Of a DNA stretch of 64,000 bases, positions 9,456 through 18,936 are shown one piece after another; position 1 is the first letter of the stretch; every line of letters begins with the position of its first letter. A program made the translations under genes and the position numbers. The notes under the pieces were generated by a model. It was not told the DNA's origin. It searched no databases and saw nothing but the letters and a program-made list of their open reading frames with translations. The stretch is from Methanomassiliicoccales archaeon (GTDB taxonomy: Archaea; Thermoplasmatota; Thermoplasmata; RBG-16-68-12; SOIM01): NCBI GenBank assembly GCA_004377185.1, contig SOIM01000037.1, positions 1 through 64,000 of the forward strand, read 5' to 3'.

Positions 9456-10580
9456 ATGAAGTCAATAATAAACGAAGCTCTAGCTCGACATGAGGAAGAG
9501 AAAAGACAGCAAGAAGTTATGGAAACACAGCCACCTACTGAGCTAACCGGAGACGACAAGAACCTAGAAGAGGTAGTCAAGTCGCTACACGTGAGCATCA
9601 AGATAGTGGGTGCTGGCGGTGGTGGATGTAACACCATCAACCGCTTGACTCAAGCTGGTGTCACAGGAGCCCAGCTCTGCGCACTGAACACTGATGCGAA
9701 GCATTTGTTGTCCATCCATTCGCCCAGGAAACTGCTTATTGGAAAGAGGGCGACCAAAGGATTGGGAGCAGGTGCCTTGCCCGAAGTGGGTGAGCAGGCG
9801 GCTCATGAGAACGAAGAAGAGATCCGGAACTTCATCAAAGGCGCACACGTGGTCTTCATCACTGCCGGATTAGGCGGTGGGACCGGAACAGGTGCAGCCC
9901 AATATACCGGACGATTGGCAAAGGAAGAAGGCGCCCTCACAATGGCCATTGTCACGATGCCTTTCAAGGCCGAGGGTCGAATAAGGATGGAAAATGCCGA
10001 AGCGGGTCTCGAGAAGCTGAGGAAGTTCTGCGACACCACCATTGTCATATTCAATGACAAGTTGCTTGAGCTGGTGCCAAGGCTGCCGATAGACGCTGCC
10101 TTCAAGGTGGCGGACGAGGTCTTGATGCAGTGCATAAAGGGAATGACCGAGATAATCACCAAGCCTGGATTGGTCAACCTGGACTATAGCGATCTCATGA
10201 CCATCATGAAGGGTGGCGGAGTCGCTATGATCGGAATGGGTGAGAGCGATGAGGCCAGGGACCGAGTGGACTTCGCCCTGAACGAGGCACTTGAATCTCC
10301 GTTGCTGGGTGAGGTGGACCTCACACATGCAAGAGGAGCTCTTGTGAGGATCGTGGGCGGTCCGGACTTGACGGTATCCGAGGCGGAGAGGGCTGCCGCA
10401 TTGGTCAGCGAGAAGGTGAATCCTTCCGCGAGGATCATTTGGGGCTGTTCGATCGACCCCGAAATGGAGAGAACCGTTAGGGTCTTGCTGGTGATTACCG
10501 GAGTCAAAGCGAAATCTCTGCTTGGCAAGGACGGAACTTCAATAATCGCACCGACAGAAGACGTTGATGTTGTCCATTAA
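9456..10580 (+). CDS. ftsZ: Cell division protein FtsZ
   Basis: IKIVGAGGGGCNTINRL, AGLGGGTGTGAA tubulin signature, RIRMENAEAGLEKLR. Confidence 0.96.
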   Translation: MKSIINEALARHEEEKRQQEVMETQPPTELTGDDKNLEEVVKSLHVSIKIVGAGGGGCNTINRLTQAGVTGAQLCALNTDAKHLLSIHSPRKLLIGKRATKGLGAGALPEVGEQAAHENEEEIRNFIKGAHVVFITAGLGGGTGTGAAQYTGRLAKEEGALTMAIVTMPFKAEGRIRMENAEAGLEKLRKFCDTTIVIFNDKLLELVPRLPIDAAFKVADEVLMQCIKGMTEIITKPGLVNLDYSDLMTIMKGGGVAMIGMGESDEARDRVDFALNEALESPLLGEVDLTHARGALVRIVGGPDLTVSEAERAAALVSEKVNPSARIIWGCSIDPEMERTVRVLLVITGVKAKSLLGKDGTSIIAPTEDVDVVH

Positions 10581-10621
10581 CCCTCAAAACTCTTTTCTAT
10601 TTGGGGGACAATGAACCTTCC

Positions 10622-10954
10622 ATGGTAGTCAAGGATAGAGTAGGTAGAAGCAGGTATATTGCTTTTGAGATTACGTCCGAGAAGGAACTGAGGACAGGGG
10701 ACCTCATCACAAGCTTCAAGAAGGCGGCTGACAAGTATGATGACGCGGAGAAGATAAGGCCTTGGCTCATCATGTTCAAGAAGGGAAAGGGAATCGCCAG
10801 GTGCTCCCATACCGCAAGGGATGAGTGCATCAATCTTCTGCAGTCCATCAAGAGCGTGGGAGGGACCGCGGTCAAGACGGAGACCTTGGGCACTTCAGGG
10901 ACGGTGAGGGGGGCTAGGCGCAAATATTTGGAAGGAAGAGAGCATGAGAAATAA
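10622..10954 (+). CDS. rnp2: Ribonuclease P protein component 2 (Pop5 family)
   Basis: VVKDRVGRSRYIAFEI...; immediately upstream of psmA, as in the conserved archaeal superoperon. Confidence 0.8.
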   Translation: MVVKDRVGRSRYIAFEITSEKELRTGDLITSFKKAADKYDDAEKIRPWLIMFKKGKGIARCSHTARDECINLLQSIKSVGGTAVKTETLGTSGTVRGARRKYLEGREHEK

Positions 10955-11004
10955 GAACAAAGCTTTATATTCGAACCCTTCATTATCTCGGAAAAGGTGA
11001 GAAA

Positions 11005-11721
11005 GTGCAACCAGGTCAAATGGCATATGACAGGGCTATCACCGTCTTTTCACCTGACGGTAGGCTGTTTCAGGTAGAGTACGCAAGAGTGGCAGTGACC
11101 AGAGGCACGACGACCGCTGGGATCAAATTCGAAGATGGAACCGTCCTGATGGCTGACAAGAATATCGCAAGTAGGCTGATGGAACCGGAATCCATCGAGA
11201 AGATCTTCAAGATTGACGAGCATGTTGGCTGTGCAACTTCGGGCCTGGTCGCTGATGCGAGGGTTCTGGTGGACTATGCTCGAATCGTGGCTCAGATCAA
11301 CAAGGTCACCTATGATGAGAAGATCTCTGTGGACCTGTTGGTGAAGAAAATCTGCGATTACAAGCAGAACTACACCCAGTATGGTGGAGTGAGGCCCTTT
11401 GGTACCGCACTTCTGGTCGGTGGATGGGACGACACTGGACCACACCTGTTCGAGACGGACCCAAGTGGTGCGCTGGTTTCCTACAAGGCGGGGAGTATCG
11501 GTGCAGGAAGGAACACCGTTCTGGAGATGTTCGAGGATAAGTACGTGGATGACATTTCATTGGATGATGCGATTTTGCTTGGCTTGGAAGGTCTCCAGAA
11601 GTCCAAGGAAGATAAGCTGGATGTGGCAATGATAGAAATAGGATATGCGAGGAAAGGGGAAATCTTCCATATGTTGGATAGGGACGAAGCGACGAAGTAT
11701 CTGGACAAGCTCGAGTCCTGA
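11005..11721 (+). CDS. psmA: Proteasome subunit alpha
   Basis: QMAYDRAITVFSPDGRLFQVEYARVAVTRGTTTAGIKF. Confidence 0.98.
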   Translation: MQPGQMAYDRAITVFSPDGRLFQVEYARVAVTRGTTTAGIKFEDGTVLMADKNIASRLMEPESIEKIFKIDEHVGCATSGLVADARVLVDYARIVAQINKVTYDEKISVDLLVKKICDYKQNYTQYGGVRPFGTALLVGGWDDTGPHLFETDPSGALVSYKAGSIGAGRNTVLEMFEDKYVDDISLDDAILLGLEGLQKSKEDKLDVAMIEIGYARKGEIFHMLDRDEATKYLDKLES

Positions 11722-11734
11722 TAGGAGAAAAGGG

Positions 11735-12460
11735 ATGGTTAAGGAACTCAGGAAGGAACGTGGGTTAGGGATTTTTGAGAACAAGGTGATCGCAAGGCTT
11801 GAGAAGGGAGGCGAATCCTTTGAGGTTGTCGTTGAGCCAGATGTTGTCCAAGCCATAAGGGACGGAGAAGAGGCGGACTTGGAGAAAGGAATGGCCATCG
11901 ATACGATATTCCGGGATGCAAAGAAGGGTACCCGGTCCTCCGAGGAGAAGATGGAAGAGGTCTTTGGAACGACTGACCCGATCGCGGTTGCCAGAATACT
12001 GATAGAAGAAGGCGATATCCAGGTCACAACAGAACAGCGGAGAAAGATGCTGGAGGCAAAGAGAAGGTCCATTATCGACACAATAGCCAGGAACGCGATC
12101 AACCCACAGAGCGGCACACCTCACCCCCCGCAGAGGATAGAGAACGCGATGGCCGAGGCCAAGGTCAACGTGGACCCCTTCAAGTCTGTGGACGAACAGG
12201 TCCAGGACGTTCTTGCGGCCCTGCAACCCCTGCTTCCCATCAGGTTCGAGAAAGTGAAAATCGCTGTCAAATTATCGGCCGAGGATTGTGCGAAGTGCTA
12301 TGGTGACATGAAGGCATTTGGAAGAATTCTGCAGGAAGAATGGCAGAAGAGCGGCTTTTGGATAGGTGTAATAGAGATGCCAGCAGGTATGCAGACCGAC
12401 TTTTTCGACAAGCTAAATGAGAAAACGAAGGGTATGGTTGAAACCAAAATAGTTAAATGA
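11735..12460 (+). CDS. Ribosome maturation protein SDO1/SBDS homologue
   Basis: FEVVVEPD...GTTDPIAVARILIEEGDIQVTTEQRRKMLEAKRRSIIDTIARNAINPQSGTPHPPQRIENAM. Confidence 0.96.
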   Translation: MVKELRKERGLGIFENKVIARLEKGGESFEVVVEPDVVQAIRDGEEADLEKGMAIDTIFRDAKKGTRSSEEKMEEVFGTTDPIAVARILIEEGDIQVTTEQRRKMLEAKRRSIIDTIARNAINPQSGTPHPPQRIENAMAEAKVNVDPFKSVDEQVQDVLAALQPLLPIRFEKVKIAVKLSAEDCAKCYGDMKAFGRILQEEWQKSGFWIGVIEMPAGMQTDFFDKLNEKTKGMVETKIVK

Positions 12461-12499
12461 TTAATCCTCCTTATTGACGCCCTGCGCGAGAGGTAATGA

Positions 12500-13189
12500 A
12501 TGGTTGAAGAGATTGTGAAACGTGAGCTTGTAGTACCTGGAGACCTTTTGGATGCACCGGATTTGAAAGCCGGTGTTGGTACATTTCGTGAAGACGGGAA
12601 GATATACGCGGCCTTGCTGGGCATAAAAAGCGAAAGAGCTGGCTATGTCAATATCGTGCCACTGGGAGGGAAGTACATACCCCGACCGGGGGATGCGGTC
12701 ATAGGAAACATAGTTGATATTGGCCCCTCTCACTGGTTGTTGGAAATCAATTCGCCTTATCCAGCACCACTTCACACCAACGAGGTCCCTTGGCGGGTGG
12801 AGTATGGAGACACTGCCCACTATCTTGATGTGAAAGATGTTTGCCTTACAAAGGTTCTGTCCGTGGACGAGACCAAGAGGGTTCAGCTGACTATGAAGGA
12901 ACATGGTCTTAGGAAGTTGAATGGTGGGCAGATTGTTGAGATATCCCATTCCAAGGTCCCCAGAGTGATTGGAAAGAAAGGTAGCATGATATCCTTGATT
13001 AAGGGCTTCACGAAGTGCAGGATGTTCGTTGGCCAGAACGGTAGGATTTGGATAGACGGTGAAGTTGACGATATTTTCAATGCCATTCGTGTCATCAAGA
13101 AAATTGAGGATGAAGCACAGGTAATGGGTTTGACGGAATCAGTTGCATCTATGTTAGAAGAAATATACGGACCTTCACGTGTTGAGTGA
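12500..13189 (+). CDS. rrp4: Exosome complex RNA-binding protein Rrp4
   Basis: S1 and KH domains ([34 protein letters not shown]); followed by rrp41. Confidence 0.95.
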   Translation: MVEEIVKRELVVPGDLLDAPDLKAGVGTFREDGKIYAALLGIKSERAGYVNIVPLGGKYIPRPGDAVIGNIVDIGPSHWLLEINSPYPAPLHTNEVPWRVEYGDTAHYLDVKDVCLTKVLSVDETKRVQLTMKEHGLRKLNGGQIVEISHSKVPRVIGKKGSMISLIKGFTKCRMFVGQNGRIWIDGEVDDIFNAIRVIKKIEDEAQVMGLTESVASMLEEIYGPSRVE

Positions 13190-13211
13190 GTCTGTTTTAG
13201 AGGGAATTTAC

Positions 13212-13982
13212 ATGGAGTTAGAGAAACCTTTGTTAGATGAAAACAAAAGAAGAATTGATGGAAGAGCTGTTGATGAGTTGCGGCCAATCAAGATCGAGGC
13301 CGGAGTTTTGAATAGAGCGGACGGGAGTGCTTATCTTGAGTGGGGCGAGAACAAGGTTCTCGCTGCGGTGTATGGTCCTAGGGAAGCACATCCCAGGCAC
13401 AGACAAGATCCTACCAGAGCCTTGGTTCAATGCAGATACAACATGGCAGCTTTCTCAGTGAGCGATAGAAAGAGACCTGGACCGGACAGGAGGTCGGTGG
13501 AGATCTCCAAGGTCATATCGGAAGCGTTCTCATTCGTTGTGTTCAGGGAACAGTTTCCGAGGACGAGCGTGGACATTTTCATAGAAGTCCTTCAAGCCGA
13601 GGCTGGTACTCGTTGTGCCGGGCTTACCGCCGCCTCTGTTGCCTTGGCAGATGCCGGGATTCCCATGAGGGATCTGGTTGTTTCTTGTGCGACCGGGAAA
13701 GCAGATGGTGAATTGATCTTGGACCCAGGAAAAGAAGAGGACAATCGGGGTCAGGCGGACATGCCGCTTGCCGTAGTGCCCAGGACCGAAGACATCGTTC
13801 TTTTGCAGATGGACGGACATCTCACGCAAGAGGAGCTCAAGAAGGCGATGAGAATGTCAATTGACGCTTGCAAGGAAATATATGTTATTCAGAAGGACGC
13901 TCTCAGAAAGAGATATGCGGTTACGACAGAGGAGCCTGTCGAGGTCCAGGAGACGATCGATACGCAAATCAAGGAGGAATGA
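13212..13982 (+). CDS. rrp41: Exosome complex exonuclease Rrp41
   Basis: [51 protein letters not shown]. Confidence 0.97.
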   Translation: MELEKPLLDENKRRIDGRAVDELRPIKIEAGVLNRADGSAYLEWGENKVLAAVYGPREAHPRHRQDPTRALVQCRYNMAAFSVSDRKRPGPDRRSVEISKVISEAFSFVVFREQFPRTSVDIFIEVLQAEAGTRCAGLTAASVALADAGIPMRDLVVSCATGKADGELILDPGKEEDNRGQADMPLAVVPRTEDIVLLQMDGHLTQEELKKAMRMSIDACKEIYVIQKDALRKRYAVTTEEPVEVQETIDTQIKEE

Positions 13983-13984
13983 GA

Positions 13985-14755
13985 ATGGGAGGAGTAATTC
14001 CCGAGTTGACCAGGAATCACATACACCGTCTTGCATCCGCTGGGAAAAGAGCGGACAGCAGGGCTCCCGATGAGTTCAGACCGTTGAAGATCGAGAAGGA
14101 CTTCGTCAAGTCCGCAGAGGGTTCTGCCAGGGTTCACCTGGGGAAGACGGATGTTCTCGTTGGTATCAAAATGAATCAGGGTGAACCTTATCCGGATACC
14201 CCAAACAAAGGTGTCCTTATAACAAGCGCGGAACTCATACCTATGGCAAGCCCGAAATTTGAGTCAGGTCCTCCCAGAGAGAACGCCATCGAACTTGCGC
14301 GTGTCGTGGATAGAGGAATAAGAGAGACCGAGACAGTTGATATGGAGAAACTCTGCGTAGAACCGGGGGAAAAGGTCTGGCTCATGTTTCTGGACCTTCA
14401 TATCCTGGACTATGACGGGAATCTCTTCGACGCTTGTTCCTTCGGAGCTCTTGGCGCTCTGACCAACACGGTCGTTCCCGCTTCCCGTTTCAACGGGGAG
14501 GATTTCAAGCTCGAGGTGGAACATTACCCGGTGTCCATCACTTCGGTAAAGATTGGGAGTTCCATATTCCAGGACCCCTCACTTGACGAGGAGATGGTCG
14601 CGGACGCCCGCCTGACGGTAGCCATTGATGAGAACGGGAACATCACAGCTATGCAGAAAGGTTTAAGCGGAAGCTTCACCTTTGACGAGGTGGAAAGAGT
14701 CATTGAACTCGCCAGAATCCGAGGAAACGAGATCAGGGAGACAATCAAGGGATAG
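13985..14755 (+). CDS. rrp42: Exosome complex component Rrp42
   Basis: ADSRAPDEFRPLKIEKDFVKSAEGSARVHLGKTDVLVGIK; follows rrp41. Confidence 0.96.
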   Translation: MGGVIPELTRNHIHRLASAGKRADSRAPDEFRPLKIEKDFVKSAEGSARVHLGKTDVLVGIKMNQGEPYPDTPNKGVLITSAELIPMASPKFESGPPRENAIELARVVDRGIRETETVDMEKLCVEPGEKVWLMFLDLHILDYDGNLFDACSFGALGALTNTVVPASRFNGEDFKLEVEHYPVSITSVKIGSSIFQDPSLDEEMVADARLTVAIDENGNITAMQKGLSGSFTFDEVERVIELARIRGNEIRETIKG

Positions 14756-14756
14756 A

Positions 14757-15056
14757 ATGGCAAAGAGGACCAAGAAGGTCGGACCAGCGGGCAAATACGG
14801 ACCCCGGTACGGTGTCAAGATTCGTAAGAGACTGAAGGAGGTCATGATAGCCAAAGCAAAGAAGTACACCTGCCCCAACTGCAACCATCAGTCGGTCAAG
14901 AGGGTGGGTACAGGGATCTGGAAATGCAGGAGATGTGATCTCGTGTTTGCTGGCGGTGCCTACAGGCCATTCGTTTCCGCAAGCTTCCGAAAAGAAGCGG
15001 TAAGGAGTCCTCAAGCTGTTGAGGAAGAACCCACGGAGGAAGAAGAGAATGTATAA
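14757..15056 (+). CDS. rpl37ae: Ribosomal protein eL43 (L37Ae)
   Basis: MAKRTKKVGPAGKYGPRYGVKIRKR, CPNC...CRRC zinc ribbon. Confidence 0.97.
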   Translation: MAKRTKKVGPAGKYGPRYGVKIRKRLKEVMIAKAKKYTCPNCNHQSVKRVGTGIWKCRRCDLVFAGGAYRPFVSASFRKEAVRSPQAVEEEPTEEEENV

Positions 15057-15183
15057 ATGTGCAAGATGCAGGGAGCCCATCCTCACCAATATCAATACCG
15101 TTGGGATTCAGTGCAAGAACTGCGGCTCCAAGGTGTTCTATAAGGAAAGACCGAACGTCAAGAAGGTCGTGAAGGCGAGATAG
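15049..15183 (+). CDS. rpoP: DNA-directed RNA polymerase subunit P
   Basis: Hand translation MYKCARCREPILTNINTVGIQCKNCGSKVFYKERPNVKKVVKAR*; Zn-ribbon, position after L37Ae; absent from the supplied ORF track because it is short. Confidence 0.93.
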   Translation: MYKCARCREPILTNINTVGIQCKNCGSKVFYKERPNVKKVVKAR

Positions 15184-15184
15184 G

Positions 15185-15427
15185 ATGAGGAGGGCGGAGA
15201 TAGTCCTGACCGGTGGGAACGCAGAGCTTGTGCAGAAGGCTCTGGCCCCCGAGACCGGGCGGGAGATTCCAAGAACAAAGGTCTCCGTCTTGAAGGATGG
15301 CGAGAGGACCACGTTGACGATCGAGGCCGAGGACACAAGTGCGCTGAGGGCCGCGTTGAACTCATATGTCCGCTGGGCAGCGCTTGCATCAGCCGTTGAT
15401 GATGAGGTGAAGTCAAATGAGCGGTGA
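15185..15427 (+). CDS. pcc1: KEOPS complex subunit Pcc1
   Basis: Small protein with ...LTIEAEDTSALRAALNSYVRWAALA; location between rpoP and prefoldin beta. Confidence 0.85.
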   Translation: MRRAEIVLTGGNAELVQKALAPETGREIPRTKVSVLKDGERTTLTIEAEDTSALRAALNSYVRWAALASAVDDEVKSNER

Positions 15428-15779
15428 GCTACCCCCACAGATGCAGAATCAGATTGCCCAACTCCAGCAGTTGCAGCAGCAGCTTCAGGTGATCGCGACC
15501 CAGAGGAGCCAGTTGGAGCTCAAGGAAAAGGAGATCGAGACCACCCTGGTGGAGCTGGAGAAGACCAACAAGGATACTCCCATCTACAAGAGCATCGGAA
15601 CGCTTTTGATAAAGACCGAGAACAGAAAGGACCTGAAGAAGGAACTGGACGAGCACAAGGAGGCAATCGGCATAAGGGTCAAGACCCTCAAGAGACAGGA
15701 GAAGACGCTAAGCGAGAGATATCAGAGCCTGGGGGAGAAGCTCAGTAACGTCTTGAAGGATACGGGAACCGCTGGATAG
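15417..15779 (+). CDS. pfdB: Prefoldin subunit beta
   Basis: QNQIAQLQQLQQQLQVIATQRSQLELKEKEIETTLVELEK...YKSIGTLLIK coiled coils. Confidence 0.95.
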   Translation: MSGELPPQMQNQIAQLQQLQQQLQVIATQRSQLELKEKEIETTLVELEKTNKDTPIYKSIGTLLIKTENRKDLKKELDEHKEAIGIRVKTLKRQEKTLSERYQSLGEKLSNVLKDTGTAG

Positions 15780-15845
15780 CCTTTTCCTTGAGCAGCTCAT
15801 CCCAAATCAAAAACCTTTTATCGAACACTTCCCTTTTCCAGTTGA

Positions 15846-16502
15846 ATGGCAGAGACATCGAAGCCACCACCTGCAAAAGCTGGTATGTCAAGATTCATCA
15901 TGTTCTTCATGATAATCCTGACGGTTTTCGTTCTCTTTGATCCAACCCTGAGGTCAGCTCTGGGAGGTGCCATGTCCTTCGTCATGAACCCCATCATCGG
16001 CTTTGGAGGCGCATACCCCATCCTGACCCTTCTCTTCGCGGGAATGATCACAAGCACGGTATCGATAGCAGGAAGGCATTTCTTCGTGGACTGGGTGGCA
16101 CAGGCAAAGACCCAAAAGATAATGTCCGCGTTCAACAAGGAGAGACGGGACGCGATGATGAAGCAGAACCTTGCGAAATTGAAGAGACTGAACGAGATGT
16201 CCTCGGAAATCATGCAGGACAGCATGAAACAGACCATGAACCAGATGAAGCCCCTGGCCTTCACCATGCTGATAATAATGATACTCTTCGCCTGGCTCTA
16301 CAGTTTCATTGGATACGAAGCGGTCGATACGGCATATTCTGTGCCCTGGGCCTTCAACTCGAACTTGGTACACTCTACTCTCCTTCCGAACTGGCTGTTG
16401 GTCTACATTCTCATTTCCATACCCTTCGGTCAGGTTGTAGGGAGGCTTCTGAAATACTTCACCTTCAAGAAAACGCTTCGGGAGAGGGGAATCCTGGACT
16501 AG
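15846..16502 (+). CDS. DUF106 family membrane protein (EMC3/TMCO1-like, Oxa1 superfamily)
   Basis: TM topology plus long cytosolic coiled coil (QKIMSAFNKERRDAMMKQNLAKLKRLNE); upstream of cmk/cbf5. Confidence 0.85.
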   Translation: MAETSKPPPAKAGMSRFIMFFMIILTVFVLFDPTLRSALGGAMSFVMNPIIGFGGAYPILTLLFAGMITSTVSIAGRHFFVDWVAQAKTQKIMSAFNKERRDAMMKQNLAKLKRLNEMSSEIMQDSMKQTMNQMKPLAFTMLIIMILFAWLYSFIGYEAVDTAYSVPWAFNSNLVHSTLLPNWLLVYILISIPFGQVVGRLLKYFTFKKTLRERGILD

Positions 16503-16514
16503 GGTGCTGGTTCT

Positions 16515-17066
16515 ATGATGATCACTATTAGCGGTCCTCCCGGAAGTGGAAAATCCACTGCCGCAGAACTTCTGGCCGAAAGAACCAGTTTCGATTTGAT
16601 ATCCGCGGGGAAGAGATTTCGGGAAATGGCCTCCAGAAGGAACCTTACGCTCTCACAGTTCGGTCTGCTTGCGAAAGAGGATTTCTCGATTGACAGGGAA
16701 TTGGATGAGTATGTGGTGCGGACTGTCAAGGACCTGGTTCAAGATGGGAAGAGCGCGGTCGTGGATGGAAGGCTCACTGGCATAATGCTGAAGAAGGAAG
16801 GTGTCAAATCTTTGAGGGTCTGGATTGATTGTCCTTTGGAGGTCAGGGCCGAGAGGGTGGCCGACAGGGACGAGAAGGAACTGTCACAGGCAAGGAGGGA
16901 CATAGTCGAGAGGGAGGCCCTTGAGGCTGAGAGATATCAGTCCATTTACCAGGTGAACCTGAGGGACCCGCACGTATATGACCTGGTTGTCGACTCTTCC
17001 AGTGAAAGCCCGGATGAGATCGTTGACATCATTCTCGAAAAGATGGAAGAATTTGGTGACTGGTGA
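16515..17066 (+). CDS. cmk: Cytidylate kinase
   Basis: MITISGPPGSGKSTAAELLAERTSFDLISAGKRFREMA. Confidence 0.95.
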   Translation: MMITISGPPGSGKSTAAELLAERTSFDLISAGKRFREMASRRNLTLSQFGLLAKEDFSIDRELDEYVVRTVKDLVQDGKSAVVDGRLTGIMLKKEGVKSLRVWIDCPLEVRAERVADRDEKELSQARRDIVEREALEAERYQSIYQVNLRDPHVYDLVVDSSSESPDEIVDIILEKMEEFGDW

Positions 17067-17076
17067 GTGCTGGATC

Positions 17077-18009
17077 ATGGGCAAGAGGCCTGAGGAAAGA
17101 ACTGTTGACGAGTTGCTTCGACTTGGTATGATCAATCTGGACAAGCCATCTGGTCCAACCTCGCATCAGGTCTCTGCGTGGGTGAAGAAGATACTCAACG
17201 TGGAAAGGGCTGGGCACGGAGGTACGTTGGACCCAAGGGTCACGGGGGTCCTACCAGTTGCATTGATGGAGTCCACTCGAGCTTTGCAGGCGTTGCTTGC
17301 TGGCGATAAGGACTACGTGGGCGTCTTGCGATTACATCAGGATGTCGAGCGGAGGAGGGTCGAAGAGATTTTCTCGGATTTCAAAGGGGAGATTTACCAA
17401 CTGCCCCCTGTTCGGTCTGCCGTGAAGAGGGAAATAAGAAAGCGAACGGTGTACGAACTCGATCTTCTGGAGATGGACGGAAGAGATGGTCTTTTTTCGG
17501 TAAGATGCGAGTCTGGCACCTACATCCGAACGCTGTGCAACGACATCGGTGAGGCCCTTGGTATCGGGGGCCATATGGCAGACTTGAGACGAACACGCAC
17601 AGCTTCCCTGACCGAGAAAGAATCTCACACCCTTCAGGAGCTAAAGGATGCTTGGGTGGCTTGGGAATCGGAGGAGGATGACGCACCTATCAGGGAGGTC
17701 ATTCAACCCATGGAGAGACTTCTGGACCATCTTCCGAAAGTTCAGATCAAGGATACCGCTGTTGATGCAATCTGTCACGGTGCCAATCTGGCTGTGAATG
17801 GCATATCCAGGATTGAAGGTTCATTTATCAAAGGACAGTTGGTGGCGATTCTCTCTGGGAAAGGAGAAGGCGTTGCGATCGGTAAGACTTTACTAACCTC
17901 AAAGGAAGCGGTATCCGAGGAAGGCGGACTCGCAGTGGACACCAAGCGGGTTCTCATGGAACCTGGGACCTATCCTCGGCATTGGAAAGGATCCAAGAGA
18001 AGTGATTGA
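17077..18009 (+). CDS. truB: tRNA/rRNA pseudouridine synthase Cbf5 (dyskerin-like)
   Basis: GMINLDKPSGPTSHQVSAWVK, HGGTLDPRVTGVLPVAL, GTYIRTLCNDIGEALGIGGHMADLRRT, PUA C-terminus. Confidence 0.96.
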   Translation: MGKRPEERTVDELLRLGMINLDKPSGPTSHQVSAWVKKILNVERAGHGGTLDPRVTGVLPVALMESTRALQALLAGDKDYVGVLRLHQDVERRRVEEIFSDFKGEIYQLPPVRSAVKREIRKRTVYELDLLEMDGRDGLFSVRCESGTYIRTLCNDIGEALGIGGHMADLRRTRTASLTEKESHTLQELKDAWVAWESEEDDAPIREVIQPMERLLDHLPKVQIKDTAVDAICHGANLAVNGISRIEGSFIKGQLVAILSGKGEGVAIGKTLLTSKEAVSEEGGLAVDTKRVLMEPGTYPRHWKGSKRSD

Positions 18010-18082
18010 TCTCTCGTACGAGCAAGATAGTTTTTTATGCCGAACCTTGATTGTGTTCTCTCTCATCCCTGACAAGCAAAAT

Positions 18083-18168
18083 GCCGAGGTGGCCCAGACC
18101 GGTACGGCGCGAGCCTGGAAAGCTCGTGAGGTTTTTACCTCTCGGGAGTTCAAATCTCCCCCTCGGCG
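18083..18168 (+). tRNA. tRNA-Ser(GGA)
   Basis: GCCGAGG/CCTCGGC acceptor, CGAGC-CTGGAAA-GCTCG anticodon arm, long variable arm (GAGGTTTTTACCTC), GGGAG-TTCAAAT-CTCCC T-arm. Confidence 0.96.
18149..18166 (+). repeat. attL-like direct repeat copy 1 (inside tRNA-Ser 3' end): TTCAAATCTCCCCCTCGG
   Basis: Exact 18-bp match to 18825-18842. Confidence 0.95.
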
Positions 18169-18222
18169 TGAATCTCATCAACGCTCGACCTTCCATCCAG
18201 GAAATCGAAACCTAGACATGAC

Positions 18223-18492
18223 TCAGAACAACTTCGAAAAGTCATCATAGACGTTCTTTCTGTGTCCGATGAACAATACGATCACTCTGTTCTCCACCTC
18301 GTCTATCTCATATATCGCTCTGTGGTCTCCGATCCTCAAGATCCAGAAATTGGAATATCTTAACCTTTTACCCCTTCTCTCAGGACGATTCTCCAATTCC
18401 TTCAATTTGCTCTTTATCCTCTCTTTTGTACCCTTCTCCAATCTCGACAGAAATCTAGCAGATTTTGGATGAAGAAGTACCCTAAAACTCAT
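18223..18492 (-). CDS. RelE/ParE-superfamily toxin
   Basis: VLLHPKSARFLSRLEKGTKERIKSKLKELENRPERRGKRLRYSNFWILRIGDHRAIYEIDEVENRVIVLFIGHRKNVYDDF. Confidence 0.93.
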   Translation of the reverse strand: MSFRVLLHPKSARFLSRLEKGTKERIKSKLKELENRPERRGKRLRYSNFWILRIGDHRAIYEIDEVENRVIVLFIGHRKNVYDDFSKLF

Positions 18493-18710
18493 TCGATTTC
18501 CTCAAGAGGCACCAGAATCTCGGGCTTCTCCCTCGCCTCTCTACTCCTTCCGACTAGCATCTTGTAGAACTCGCGTGTCTTCTCACGCTCTTCATACAGG
18601 GCGATGATTGTCTTGATCGCATCACTTCTGCTTCTGAACCTACCTTTGGATACCCATCGGTCGATTTCCTTGACAACATCTTCTGGCACTCTCAGTTGGA
18701 CTTGAACCAT
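18489..18710 (-). CDS. Ribbon-helix-helix (CopG/MetJ-type) antitoxin
   Basis: VQVQLRVPEDVVKEIDRWVSKGRFRSRSDAIKTII; overlaps the downstream toxin start. Confidence 0.9.
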   Translation of the reverse strand: MVQVQLRVPEDVVKEIDRWVSKGRFRSRSDAIKTIIALYEEREKTREFYKMLVGRSREAREKPEILVPLEEIE

Positions 18711-18720
18711 AGTCCATCAC

Positions 18721-18740
18721 TGTAAACATTATTGTTTACA
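18721..18740. promoter_or_regulatory. Palindromic operator candidate for the TA module (TGTAAACA-ttat-TGTTTACA)
   Basis: Perfect 8-bp inverted repeat with 4-nt spacer, 10 bp upstream of the antitoxin start. Confidence 0.7.
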
Positions 18741-18824
18741 AAATACTTTAACTTTTCTTTTGAGTCTTCGTTTCAGACTCCCCTTCAGAATCCGGAGGTA
18801 TAAGCCTTTACTGGCAAAGTGGCA

Positions 18825-18842
18825 TTCAAATCTCCCCCTCGG
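18825..18842 (+). repeat. attR-like direct repeat copy 2: TTCAAATCTCCCCCTCGG
   Basis: Exact 18-bp copy of the tRNA-Ser 3' segment. Confidence 0.95.
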
Positions 18843-18936
18843 TATCCAGTCAAAGGCTCAAAAACCTAAGAGTTGAACCATAGGGTCTATTCCAGGATTT
18901 GTACGGACATCACCCTGGCCGTCACAAAATCAGCCG

